Shown in pieces: positions 1 to 11,986 of a DNA stretch of 64,000 nt. A program made the translations under genes and the position numbers. Position 1 is the first letter of the stretch; every line of letters starts with the position of its first letter. The notes below the pieces were generated by a model. The model saw only the letters and a list, made by a program, of their open reading frames with translations, made no database searches and was not told the origin of the DNA. This DNA is from Hyperoodon ampullatus. Lineage: Eukaryota; Chordata; Mammalia; Artiodactyla; Ziphiidae. Location: positions 3,472,001-3,536,000 of the forward strand of contig CATKHW010000008.1 of NCBI GenBank assembly GCA_949752795.1, in the 5' to 3' direction.

Positions 1-1567
1 GTCTGCCTCGTTGCCTTCCCTCAACATATTTTCGGATGATTGTTGTCCTTTACTACTCTGCCAGTTTGTGCATTGCTGTGCCCCTGAGCTCCATTTTTCA
101 ACTCGTTTTTTGTGAGCTGACCGCAAGTCCAAAATTTTGGTGCAGGACCTATACTGGTTCCCAGCGGGTGTCTGAGACTTTGGTTAATTCTTCTTCCTGC
201 TGGGAAATTAGAATGACATGTGCCCGTCCAAATGCATAACAGCTAGTCTCTCATTAGTTCTCCGTCTTCCCTTTCATCCTCTACAAAATTGGCCACCTGT
301 GAGAACCAGGAGGTTAAAGGGCCAGTCTCTCCAAGTTGGGAGATTGATAGTAAAGCAGTTGGAAAGTCAACCTGGAGCACCAGGAGAGGGAATATTAGTT
401 GAGTTTTAGAAACCTTTCGTATTCACAGTGTGTCCATTCTCTAGGTTTCCAGTACATGTTATAGCTGTAGTAATATTCCCTTCAACCTGGAGAGTTGGGA
501 CCCGTGGAATGTGTGCCACGCATTATTGCTTTAAATGGTCTGCATTTGCTCACCAAATCTCACCAATCCTTTCAGTCCCAAGTGTCCAGCCTTATGCCAC
601 ATCCAGCTGTCATTGTAGATAGGGTCATTCCAGGTTTCATCAGAGCCCTTGAAGGAATTGTAAAGAATTTCCCTGTTTTTTTGTTTTGTTTTTGAAATTC
701 CTTTTTATAGTCGGTTTGAACTGATTCTCACTGCCATGTTTATGCCAGTCTAGACAAACTTGATTCCCTTACGGAGACATATCAATACATAGGTTTTAAG
801 ATTCTTACCAGTCAGATATATTCCTCTGCGGGAAATATGGCGTTTTGAGTCCCTTTCACTGAAGAAAGTGGAGGTCTTTTCTATTCCGTAGTTGGTTTTT
901 GGAACGGTACCTGTACTAATATCAAACTCTGGTTTTATGCATCACCCTACTTCTCCTTCCTCCTTAAGCAGGCATAAGAGTGTTTTCTAATTGTGAGACT
1001 CTGTTCTCTTTCCTAACTAAGTTCATATGTAGCCATGTTTACAGGAACTTCATAAGTGATATCTTATGATAAGTTTCTTTTTCTCTGTGACTTTTTTCAC
1101 TTAGAATCATCGTACCTGAATCCACTCATTTTGAAGCTACTGGCCTTATGACATTGATTTCATGGCTGACTGATATTCCATCGTACGTAAATAACACAAT
1201 TTCTTGAACCATTTTTGACTTTCCTGGGATATTTAAGGTGTACCCAAGTTGAGGTTCTTGTAAGCTGTGCAGCACTAAATTTAGTGCTGGCTCTTTCTTA
1301 TTGATTTTCAGTTTTCCCAAGGTATACTCCCTAGACTGGTAGTGCCCTTGGCTCTGTAGCTCTGTTGTTTCCTTGTTTTAGGGAACACAGTGCACTCCTC
1401 CAGAGAGGCGGTTGGCAATTTACATCCTGTCCATCAGCAAAACTAGGCTCCCTGTTCTCCAGGGCCTATCTTGCCTTTCTGGATTTAAACATTTTGCAGA
1501 TGTCCTTTTGACCGCTGGGAAGTGATACTTCTTTGTAGTGCAGATTTGCATTGCCCGCTGGTTGCAT
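1..1567 (+). repeat. Satellite monomer M0 (partial, left edge)
   Basis: The window begins about 170 bases after the expected palindrome start of this monomer. LINE-1 part: about 676-1,560. From base 84 onward it is the partner of the part of M8 that starts at 13,972. It carries the variants ACATATTTTCGG near 23-34 and GTGCAGGACC near 138-147. Its lead-in (1-83) is different from that of M8, placing the recombination point of the duplication inside this monomer. Confidence 0.9.
676..1560 (-). mobile_element. LINE-1 3' end (3' UTR and poly-A tail), representative copy
   Basis: Read on the minus strand, this segment follows the 3' UTR of mammalian LINE-1 as I remember it. On the + strand the order is: a poly-T stretch at 676-705 (the poly-A tail); GATTCTTACCAGTCAGATATATTC near 800, matching the tail region; CAAACTCTGG near 923; TAAGTGATATCTTATGA near 1,051; CTTTTTCTCTGTGACTT near 1,077; the block of ATGGCTGACTGATATTCCAT near 1,160; and GACCGCTGGGAAGTGATACTTC, then TGCAGATTTGCATTG up to about 1,557. 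No ORF2 protein remains. The same segment precedes every palindrome in the array by about 890 to 8 bases, so it is an integral part of the satellite unit rather than a set of separate insertions. The palindrome sits at its ORF2-proximal end. Confidence 0.8.
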
Positions 1568-3305
1568 GGCCAAAAAGCGCGTATGCTTTTTCTGCTGAAT
1601 ATATTCAGGAGGAAACGCATAAGCCCTTTTTGGCCAAGTGCATCATTGTCGAAGTTGGGCCCCTATTCCTGTGCTTTAAAGGCGATTCCAATGTACCTCT
1701 TGAAATCTGTTTCCTGCTATTCTGGCTCGCTTTCAACTCCGCCTCGTTGCCTTCCCTCAACAGATTTTCGGACGATTGTTGTCCTTTACTACTCTGCCAA
1801 TTTGTGCATTGCTGCCCCTGAGCTCCATTTTTCAACTCGTTTTTGGTGAGCTGACCGCAAGTCTATAATTTTGGTTCCGGACCTATACTGGTTCCAGGCG
1901 GGGGTCTGAGAATTTGGTTAATTCTTCTTACTGCCGGGAAATTAGAATGACATGTGCCCGTTCATATGCCTAACAGCTACTCTCTCATTGGTTCTCCCTC
2001 TTCCCTTTCATCCTCTACAAAGTTGGCCACCTGTGAGAACCAGGATGTTAAAGGGGATATCTCTCCAACTTGGGAGATTGATAGTAAAGGAGTTGGAAAG
2101 TCAAACCGGAGCAACAGGAGAGGGATTATTAGTTGAGTTTTAGAAACCTTTCGTATTCAAAGCGTGTCCATTCTCTAGGTTTCCCGTACCTGTTATTGCT
2201 GTAGTAATATTCCCTTCAACCTCGTGAGTTGGGACCCTTGGAAAGTGTGCCACGCCTTATTGCTTTAAAGGGTCTGCATTTGCTCACCAAATCTCACCAA
2301 TCCTCTCAGTCCCAAGTGTCCAGCCTTATGCCACATCCAGCTGTCGTTGTAGATAGTGTCATTCCAGGTTTCATCAGAGCCACTGAAGAAATTGTAAAGA
2401 ATTTCCCTGTTTTTTTTGTTTTGTTTTTGAAATTATTTTTTATAGTGGGTTTGAACTGATTCTCACTGCCATGTTTATGCCAGTCTAGACAAACTTGATT
2501 CCCTTACAGAGACATATCAATACATAGGTTTTAAGATTCTTACCTGTCAGATATATTCCTCTGCGGGAAATATGGGGTTTTGAGTCCCTTTCACTGAGGA
2601 AAGTGTAGGTCTTGTGTATACCGTATTTGGTTTTTGAAACGGTACATGTACTAATATCAAACTCTGGTTTTATGAATCACCCTACTTCTCCTTCCCCCTT
2701 AAGCAGGCATAAGAGAGTTTTCTAAATGTGAGACTCTTTTCTCTATCCTAACTCAGTTCATGTGTAGCCATGTTTACAGGAACTTCATAAGTGATATCTT
2801 ATGATAAGTTTCTTTTTCTCTTTGACTTATTTCACTTAGAATCATCGTACCTGAATCCACTCATTTTGAAGCTACTGGCCTTATGACATTGATTTCATGG
2901 CTGACTGATATACCATCGTACGTAAGTAACACAATTTCTTGAAACATTTTTGTCTTTCCCGGGATATTTAAGGTGTACCCAAGTTGAGGTTCTTGTAAGC
3001 AGTGCAGCCGTAAATTTTGGGGTGGCTATATCTTATTGATTTTCAGTTTTCCCAAGGTATATTCCCTAGACTGGAAGTGCCCTTGGCTCTGTAGCTCTGT
3101 TGTTTACTTGTTTTGGGGAACACAATGCATTCCTCCAGAGAGGCAGTTGGCAATTTACATCCTGCCCCTCAGCATAAATAGGCTCCCTGTTCTCCATTTC
3201 CTGTCTTGCCTTTCTGGCTTTTACACATTTTGCGGATGTCCCTTTTGACCGGTGGGAAATGATACTTCTTTGTAGTGCAGATTTGAATTGCCCCCTTGCT
3301 TGCTT
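1568..3305 (+). repeat. Satellite monomer M1 (1,738 bp)
   Basis: Palindrome at 1,565-1,638 has six mismatched pairs of 37, among the more decayed in the array, including a GAGG right arm without its left partner. It shares CCTATTCCTGTGC after the palindrome and TTTTCGGACGATTG with M4, three monomers on. LINE-1 part: about 2,410-3,298. Near 3,200 it carries the variant TCTCCATTTCCTG, shared only with the end of M4. Confidence 0.9.
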
Positions 3306-3376
3306 GGCCAAAAAGGGCGTATGCGTTTTCTCCTGAATATATTCAGGAGAAAACGCATACGCCCTTTTTGGGCAAG
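3303..3376. repeat. 74-bp palindrome, one mismatched pair (M2)
   Basis: Arms of 37 bases meet at GAATA|TATTC without a spacer. Only one pair fails, at 3,307/3,372 (G opposite G), leaving an inner 64-bp perfect inverted repeat at 3,308-3,371. TTGGCC/GGCC(A)A ends lie next to a CTTG tandem on the left. An identical copy lies at 17,191-17,264 in copy B. Such a sequence can form a hairpin in single-stranded DNA or RNA, or a cruciform. Confidence 0.95.
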
Positions 3377-5042
3377 TGCATCATTGTCGAAGTTGTGCCC
3401 CTCTTCCTGTGCTTTAAAGGCGATTACAATGTACCTCTTGAAGTCTGTTTCCTGCTATTCTGGCTCGCTTTCAAGAATGCCTCGTTGCCTTCCCTCAACA
3501 GATATTTGGACGATTGTTGTCCTTTATTTCTCTGCCAGTTTGTGAATTGCTGTTGCCCTGAGCTCCATTTTTCAACTCGTTTTTTGTGAGCTGACCGCAA
3601 GTCCAAAATTTTGGTTCAGGACCTATACTGGTTCCCGGCGGGTGGCTGAGACTTTGGTTAATTCTTCTTCCTGCTGGGAAATTTGTGTGACATGTGCCCG
3701 TCCAAGTGTCTAACAGCTACTCTCTCATTGGTTCTCCCTCTTCCCTTTCATCCTCTGCCATATTGGCAACCTGTGCGAACCAGGAGGTTAAAGGGGTTGT
3801 CTCTCCAAGTTGGGAGATTGATAGTAAAGCAGTTGGAAATTCAAACCGGGGCACTAGGAGAGGGACTATTAGTTTAGTTTTAGAAACCTTTTGTATTCAC
3901 ACTGTGTCCATTCTCTAGGTTTCCCGTAAATGTTATAATTGTACTAATATTCCCTACAACCTGGAGAGTTGGGACCCTTGGAATGTGTGCCACGCATTAT
4001 TGCTTTAAATGGTCTGCATTTGCTCACAGAATCTCACGAATCCTCTCAGTCCCAAGTGTCCAACCTTATGCCACATCCAGCTGTCATTGTCGATAGGGTC
4101 ATTCCAGGTTTCATCAGAGCCCCTGAAGGAATTGTAAAGAATTTCCCTGTTTTTTTTTTGTTTTTGAAATTCCTTTTTATAATCGGTTTGAACTGATTCT
4201 CACTGCCATGTTTATGCCAGTCTAGACACACTTGATTCCCTTATGGAGACTTATCAATACATAGGTTTTAAGATTCTCACTAGTCAGATATATTCCTCTG
4301 CGAGAAATATGGGGTTTTGAGTCCATTTCACTGAGGAAAGTGTAGGTCTTGTCTCTTCCATATTTGGTTTTTGGAACGGTACCTGTACTAATATCAAACT
4401 CTGGTTTTATACATCACCCCACCTCTCCTTCTCCCTTAAGCAGGCATAAGTGTGTTTTCTAAATGTGAGACTCTGTTCTCTTTCCTAACTCAGTTCATGT
4501 GTAGCCATGTTTACAGGACCTTCATAAGTGATATCTTATGATAAGTTTCTTTCTCTCTGTGACTTATTTCTCTTAGAATCATCGAACCTGAATCCACTCA
4601 TTTTGCTGCTACTGGCCTTATAACATTGATTTCATGGCTGAGGGATAGTCAATCGTACGTAATTAACACAATTTTTTGAACCATTTTTGTCTTTCCTAGG
4701 ATATTTAAGGTGTACCCAAGTTGAGGTTCTTGTAAGCAGTGCAGCACTAAATTTTGCCGTGGCTCGTTCTTATTGATTTTCAGTATTCTCAAGGTATATT
4801 CCCTAGACTGGAAGTGCCCTTGGCTCTGTTGCTCTGTTGTTTCCTTGTTTTAGGGAACACAATGCACTCCTCCAGAGAGGCAGTTGGCAATTTATATCCG
4901 GCCCATCAGCATAATTAGGCTCCCTGTTCTCCAGGGCCTGTCTTTCCTTTCTGGTTTTTACACATTTTGCGGATGTCCCGTTTGACCGGTGGGAAGTGAT
5001 ACTTCAATGTAGTTCAGATTTGCGTTGCCCACTTGCTTGCTT
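3306..5042 (+). repeat. Satellite monomer M2 (1,737 bp)
   Basis: Begins with one of the best-preserved palindromes. Shares CAGATATTTGGACG (near 3,500) and GTGTGACATG (near 3,686) with M5 only. LINE-1 part: about 4,150-5,035, with a poly-T run lacking one of the usual internal G-containing repeats. Confidence 0.9.
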
Positions 5043-6780
5043 GTCCAAAAAGGACGTATGCATTTTCTCCTTAATATATTCAGGAGAAAACACATACGCC
5101 CTTTCTGGCCAAGTGCATCATTGTCGAAGTTGTGCCCCTCTTCCTGTGCTTTAAAGGCGATTCCAATGTACCTCTTGAAATCTGTTTCCTGCTATGTTGG
5201 CTCGCTTTCCAGTCTGCCTCGTTGCCTTCCCTCAACAGATTTTTGGACGATTGTTGTCCTTTACTTCTCTGACAGTTTGTGCATTGCTGTTACCCTAAGC
5301 TCCATTTTTCAACTCGTTTTTTTTGAGCTGACCGCAAGTCCAAATTTTTGTTCAAGACCTATAATGGTTCCCGGCCGGTGGCTGAGACTTTGGCTAATTC
5401 TTCTTCCTTCTGGGAAATTAGAGTGACATGTGCCCGTCCAAATGCCTAACAGCTACTCTCTCATTGGTTCTCCCTCTTCCCTTTCTACCTCTGCCAAATT
5501 GGCAACCTGTGCGAACCAGGAGCTTAAAGGGGCTGTCTTTCCAAGTTGGGAGATTGGTAGTAAATCTGTTGGAAAGTCAAACCGGAGCACCGGGAGATGG
5601 ATTATTAGTTGAATTTTAGAAATCTTTCATATTCACTGTGTGTCCATTCTCTAGGTTTCCCGAACATGTTATAGCTGTAGTAATATTCCCTTCAACCTGG
5701 AGAATTGGGACCCTTGGAATGTGGGCCACCCGTTATTGCTTTAAAGGGTCTGCATTTGCTCACCGAATCTCACCAATCCTCTCAGTCCCAAGTGTCCAGC
5801 CTTATGCCACATCCAGCTGTCGTTGTAGATAGGGTCATTTCAGGTTTTATCAGAGCCCCTGAAGGAATTGTAAAGAATTTCCGTGTTTTTTTGTTTTGTT
5901 TTTGAAATTCCTTTTTATAGTGGGTTTGAACTGATTCCCACTGCCATGTATATGCCAGTCTAGACAAACTTGATTCCCTTACGGAGACATATCAATACAT
6001 AGGTTTTAAGATTCTTACCAGTCAGATATATTCCTCAGCGGGAAATATGGCATTTTGAGTCCCTTTCACTGAGGAAAGTGTAGGTCTTTTCTATTCCGTA
6101 GTTGGTTTATGGAACAGTACATGTAGTAATATCAAACTCTGGTTTTATGCATCACCCCACCTCTCCGTCCCCCTTAAGCAGGCATAAGGGTGTTTTGTAA
6201 ATGTGAGACTCTGTTCTCTTTCCTAACTCAGTTCATGTGTAGCCATGTTTACAAGACCTTCATAAGTGATATCTTATGATCAGTCTCTTTTTCTCTGTGA
6301 CTTATTCCACTTAGAATCATCGTACCTGAATCCACTCATTTTGAAGCTACTGGCCTTATGACATTGATTTCATGGCTGACTGATATTCCATCGTACGTAA
6401 GTAACACAATTTCTTGAACCATATTTGTCTTTCCTGGGTTATTTAAGGTGTACCCAAGTTGAGGTTCTTGTAAGCAGTGCAGCCCTAAATTTTGGGGTGG
6501 CTCTATCTTATTGATTTTCAGTTTTCCCAATGTATATTCCCTAGACTGTATTTGCCCTTGGCTCTGTAGCTCTGTTGTTTCCTTGTTTTAGGGAACACAA
6601 TGCACTCCTCCAGAGAGACAGTTGACAATTTACATCCTTTCCGTCAGCATATCTAGGCTCCTTGTTCTCCAGGGCCTATCTTGCCTTTCTGGTTTTTACA
6701 CATTTTGCAGATGTCCCTTTTGACCGGTCGGATGTGATACTTCATTGTAGTGCAGATTTGAATTGCCCGCTTTCTTGCTT
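5043..6780 (+). repeat. Satellite monomer M3 (1,738 bp)
   Basis: Palindrome at 5,040-5,113 has six mismatched pairs, including TCCTTAATA at its centre-left, a variant shared with M6. LINE-1 part: about 5,886-6,773. The short frame at 5,025-5,426 is the usual read-through of the palindrome region and is not taken as a gene. Confidence 0.9.
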
Positions 6781-6851
6781 GGCCAAAAAGGGCGTATGCA
6801 TTTTCTCCTGAATATATTCACGAGAAAATGCATACGCCCTTTTTGGTCAAG
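6778..6851. repeat. 74-bp palindrome with one compensatory pair (M4)
   Basis: Two mismatched pairs only. At 6,800 the usual G is A and its partner at 6,829 is T instead of C, so pairing is kept while both bases differ from the consensus of the other monomers. The same form is present in copy B at 20,666-20,739. Confidence 0.92.
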
Positions 6852-8515
6852 TGCATCATTGTCGAAGCTGTGCCCCTATTCCTGTGCTTTAAAGGCGATT
6901 CCAATGTACCTCTTGAAATCTGTTTCCTGTTATTCTGGCTCGGTTTTAGGTCTGCCTCGCTGCCTTCCCTCAACAGATTTTCGGACGATTGTTGTCCTTT
7001 ATTACTCTGCCAGTTTGTGCAATGCTGTGCCCCTGAGTACCTTTTTTCAACTCGTTTTTTTTTGAGCTGACCCCAGGTCCAAAATTTTGGTTCAGGACCT
7101 ATAATGGTTCCCAACGGGTGTCTGAGACTTTGGTTAATACTTCTTCCTTCCGGGAAATTAGAATGACATGTGCCCGTCCAAATGCCTAACAGCTATTCTC
7201 TCATTGGTTCTCCCTCTTCCCTTTCATCATCTACAATATTGGCAACCTGTGAGAAACAGGAGGTTAAAGGGGCTGTCTCTCCAAGTTGGGAGATTGATAG
7301 TAAAGCAGTTGGAAACTCAAACCGGAGCACCAGGAGAGGGATTTTTGATGAGTTTTAGAAACCTTTCATATTCACACTGTGTCCATTCTCTAGGTTTCCC
7401 GTACATGTTATAGCTGTAGTAATATTCCCTTCAACCTGGAGAGTTGGGACCCTTGGAATGTGTTCCCCACATTATTGCTTGAAATGGTCTGGATTGCTCA
7501 CCGAATCTCACCAATCCTCTCAGTCCCAAGTGTCCAGCCTTATGCCACATCCAGCTGTCGTTGTAGAAAGGGTCATTCCAGGTTTTTTCAGAGCCCCTGA
7601 ATGAATTGTAAAGAATTTCCCTTATTTTTGTTTTGTTTTTGAAATTCCTTTTTATACTGGGTTTGAAGTGATTCTCACTGCCATGTTTATGCCAGTCTAG
7701 ACAAACTTGATTCCCTTACGGAGACATATCAATACATAGACTTTAAGATTCTTACCAGTCAGATATATTCCTCTGCGGGAAATATGGCGTTTTGAGTCCC
7801 TTTCACTGAGGAAAGTGTAGGTCTTGTCTATTCCGTATTTGCTTTTTGGAACGGTATCTGTACTAATATCTAACTCTGGATTTATGCATCACTCCACCTC
7901 TCCTTCCCCCTTAAGGAGGCACAAGAGTGTTTTCTAAATGTGAGGCTCTGTTCTCTTTCCTAAATCAGTTCATGTGTAGCCATGTTTCGAGGACATTCAT
8001 AAGGGATATCTTATGATAAATTTCTTTTTCTCTGTGACTTATTTCTCTTAGAATCATCGTACCTGAATCCAATCATTTTGCTGTTACTGGCATTATGACA
8101 TTGATTTCATGGCTGAGGGATATTACAACGTATGTAAATACCACAATTTTTTGAACCATTTTTGTCTTTGTGGGATATTTAAGGTGTACCCAAGTTGAGA
8201 TTCTTGTAAGCAGTGCAGCCCTAAATATTGGGGTGGCTCTATCTTATTGATTTTCAGTTTTCCCAATGTATATTCCCTAGCCTGGAAGTGCCCTTGGCTC
8301 TGTAGCTCTGTTGTTTACTTGTTTTAGGGAACACAATGCACTCCTCCAGAGAGGCAGTTGGCAATTTACATCCCGCCCATTAGCATAACTAGGCTCCCTG
8401 TTCTCCATTTCCTGTCTTGCCTTTCTGGCTTTTAAATATTTTGCGGATGTCCCTTTTGACCGGGGGAAATGATACTTCTTTGTAGTGCAGATTTGCATTG
8501 CCCGCTTGCTTGCTT
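6781..8515 (+). repeat. Satellite monomer M4 (1,735 bp)
   Basis: Shares TTTTTGATGAG (near 7,341) and CATATTCACACTGTGTCC (near 7,367) with M7. LINE-1 part: about 7,625-8,508, with a small deletion near 8,168 (CTTTGTGGGATA instead of CTTTCCTGGGATA). Confidence 0.9.
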
Positions 8516-10247
8516 GGCCAAAAAGGGCGTATGCGTTTTCTCCTGAATATATTCACGAGAAAACGCATAAGTCCTTTTTGGCCAAGTGCATCATAGTCGA
8601 AGTTGTGCTCCAATTCCTGTGGTTTAAAGGCGATTCCAATGTAACTCTTGAAATCTGTTTCCTGCTATTCTGGCTCGCTTTCAAGTCCGCCTCGTTGCCT
8701 TCACTCAACAGATATTTGGACGATTGTTGTCCTTTATTACTCTGCCAGTTTGTGAATTGCTGTGGCTCTGAGCTCCATTTTTCAACTCGTTTTTTGTGAG
8801 CTGACCGCAAGTCCAAAATTTTGGTTCAGGAACTATACTTGTTCCCGGCGGGTGTCTGAGACTTTGGTTAATTCTTCTTCCTGCCGGGAAATTAGTGTGA
8901 CATGTGCCCGTCCAAATGCCTAACAGCTATTCTCTCATTGGTTCTCCCCCTTCCCTTTAATCCTCTGCCAAATTGGCAACCTATGCGAACCAGGAGGTTA
9001 AAGGGGCTGTCTTTCCAAGTTTGGAGATTGATAGTAAAGCAGTTGGAAAGTCAAACAGGAGCACCAGGAGAGGGACTATTAGTTGAGTTTTAGAAACCTT
9101 TCGTATTCACATTGTGTCCATTCTCTACGGTTCCCGTGCATGTTATACCTGTAGTAATATTCCCTTCAACCTGGAGAGTTGGTACCCTTGGAATGTGTGC
9201 CACACATTATTGCATTAAAGGGTCTGCATTTGCTCACCGAATCTCACCAATACTCTCAGTCCGAAGTGTCCAGCCTTATGCCACATCCAGCTGTCATTGT
9301 AGATAGGGTCATTCCAGGTTTCATCAGATCCCCTGAAGGAATTGTAAAGAATTTCTCTGTTTTTTAGTTTTGTTTTTGAAATTCCTTTTTATAGTGGGTT
9401 TGAGCTGATTCTCACTGCCATGTTTATGGAAGTCAAGACACACTTCATTCCCTTATGGAGACATATCAATACATAGGTTTTAAGTTTCTTACTAGTCAGA
9501 TATATACCTCTGTGGGAAATATGGGGTTTTGAGTCCCTTTCACTGAGGAAAGTGTAGGTCTTTTCTATTCCGTAGTTGGTTTTTGGAACGGTACCTGTAC
9601 TAATATCAAACTCTGGTTTTATGCATCACCCCACCTCTCCTTCCCCCTTAGTCAGGAATAAGAGTGTTTTCTAAATGTGAGACTCTGTTCTCTTCCCTAA
9701 CTCAGTTCATGTGTAGCCATGTTTACAGGACCTTGATATCTTATGATAAGTTTCTTTTTCTCTGTGTCTTATTTCACTTAGAATCATCGTACCTGAATCC
9801 ACTCATTTTGCTGCCACTGGCCTTATGACATTGATTTCATGTCTGAGCGATATTCCATCGTACTATATTAACACAATTTCTTGAACCATTTTTGTCTTTC
9901 CTAGGATATTTAAGGTGTACCCAAGTTGAGGTTCTTGTAAGCAGTGCAGCCCTAAATTTTGGGGTGGCTCTATCTTATTGATTTTCAGTTTTCCCAAGGT
10001 ATATTCCGTAGACTGGAAGTGCCCTTGCCTCTGTAGCTCTGGTTTTTACCTGTTTTAGGGAACACAATGCACTCCTCCAGAGAGGGCGTTGGCAATTTAC
10101 ATCCCGCCCATCAGCATAACAAGGCTCCCTGTTCTCTTGTGCCTGTCTTGCCTTTCTGATTTTTACACATTTTGCGGATGTCCCTTTTGACTGGTGGGAT
10201 GTGAAACTTCTTTGTAGTGCAGATTTGCATTGCTGGCTTGCTTGCTT
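8516..10247 (+). repeat. Satellite monomer M5 (1,732 bp)
   Basis: Shortest full monomer, explained by a 7-base loss near 9,734, where CCTTGATATC replaces CCTTCATAAGTGATATC. Palindrome at 8,513-8,586 has three mismatched pairs. LINE-1 part: about 9,360-10,240. Contains two of the five positions that differ between copies A and B (8,846 and 9,138). Confidence 0.9.
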
Positions 10248-11986
10248 GGACAAAAAGGGCGTATGCGTTTTCTCCTTAATATATTCAGGAGAAAACTCAT
10301 ACGCTCTTTTTGGCCAAGTGCATCATGGTCGAAGTTGTGCCCCTCTTCCTGTGCTTTGAAGGCGATTTCAATGTACCTCTTGAAATCGGTTTCCTGCTAT
10401 TCCGGCTCACATTCAGGTCCACCTCGTTGCCTTCCCCCAACAGATTTTTCGATGATATTTGCCCTTTAGTACTCTGCCAGTTTGTGAATTGCTGTGCCCC
10501 TGATCTCCATTTATCAACTCATTTTTTGTGAGCTGACGACCACAAGTCCAAAATTTTGGTTCAGGAACTCTACAGGTTCCCAGTGGGTGGCTGAGAATTT
10601 GATTAATTTTTCTTCCTGCCACGCAATTAGATTGACATGTGCCCGGCCAAATGCCTAACAGCTATTCTCTCATTGGTTCTCCCACATCCCTTTCATCCTC
10701 TGCCAAACAGGCAACCTGTGAGAACCAGGAGGTTTAAGGGGATGTCCCTCCAAGTTGGGAGATTGATAATAAAGCAGTTGGAAATTCAAACTGGAGCACC
10801 ATAAGAGGGACTCTTAGTTGAGTTTTAGAAACGTTTCGTATTCACAGTGTGTCCATTCTCTAGGTTTCCCATACATGTTATAGCTGTAGTAATATTCCCT
10901 TCAACCTAGAGAGTTGGGACCCTTGGAATGTGTGCCACGCATTATTGCTTTGAATGGTCTGCATTTGCTCACTGAATCTCAACAAACCTCTCAGTCCCAG
11001 GTGTCCAGGCTTATGCCACATCCAGCTGTCCTTGTAGAGAGGGCCATTCCAGGTTTCATCAGAGCCCCTGTAGGAATTGTAAAGAATTTCCCTGTTTTTT
11101 TGTTTTGTTTTTGAAATTCCTTTTTATTGTGGGTTTGAGCTGATTCTCACTGCCATGTTTATGCCAGTCTAGACCCACTTCATTCCATTACGGACACATA
11201 TGAATACATAGGTTTTGAGATTCTTACTAGTCATATATATTCCTCTGCGGAAAATATGGGGTTTTGTGTCCCTTTAACTGAGGAAGGTGTAGGTCTTGTC
11301 TATTCCATATTTGGGTTTTGGAACGGTAGCTGTACGAATATCAAACTCTGGTTTTATGCATCACCCCTCCGCTCCTTTCCCCTTAAGCAGGCATAAGAGT
11401 GCTTTCTAAATGTGAGACTCTGTTCTCTTTCCTAACTCAGTTCATGTGTAGCCATGCTTACAGGAACTTCATAAGTGATATCTTATTATAAGTTTCTTTT
11501 TCTCTGTGACTTATTTCACTTAGAATCATCGTACCTGAATCCAATCATTTTGCTGCTACTGGCCTTATGACATTGATTTCATGGCTGAGGGATATTCCAT
11601 CGTACGTAAGTACAATTTCTTGAACCAATTTTGTCTTTCCTGGGATATTTAAGGTGTACCCAAGTTGAGGTTCTTGTAGGCAGTGCAGACCTAAATTTAG
11701 GGGTGGCTCTGTCTTATTGATTTTCAGTTTTCCCAAGGTATATTCCCTAGACTTGAAGTGCCCTTGGCACTGTAGCTGTGTTGTTTACTTGTTTTAGGGA
11801 ACACAATGCCCTCCCCCTTACAGGCAGTTGGAAATTTACATCCCACCCATCAGCATAACTAGGCTCCCTGTTCTCCAGGACCTGCCTTGCCTTTCTGGTT
11901 TTTACACATTTTGCGGATGTCCCTTTTGACCCGTGGGAAGTGACACTTCTTTGTACTGCAGATGTGCATTGCCTGCTTGCTTGCTT
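10248..11986 (+). repeat. Satellite monomer M6 (1,739 bp)
   Basis: Palindrome at 10,245-10,318 has four mismatched pairs and the TCCTTAATA variant of M3. A short extra segment is present in GAGCTGACGACCACAAG near 10,531. In the LINE-1 part (about 11,095-11,979) GTAAGTACAATTTC near 11,604 has lost three bases. Contains the copy difference at 11,044. Confidence 0.9.

Noticed and set aside
1126..1320. A recurring minus-strand frame of about 64 codons (MGKLKINK type) in many monomers
   Set aside because: It lies in the LINE-1 3' UTR part in sense orientation, where no ORF2 protein is expected, and recurs only because the monomers are homologous. Several copies carry indels or altered ends.
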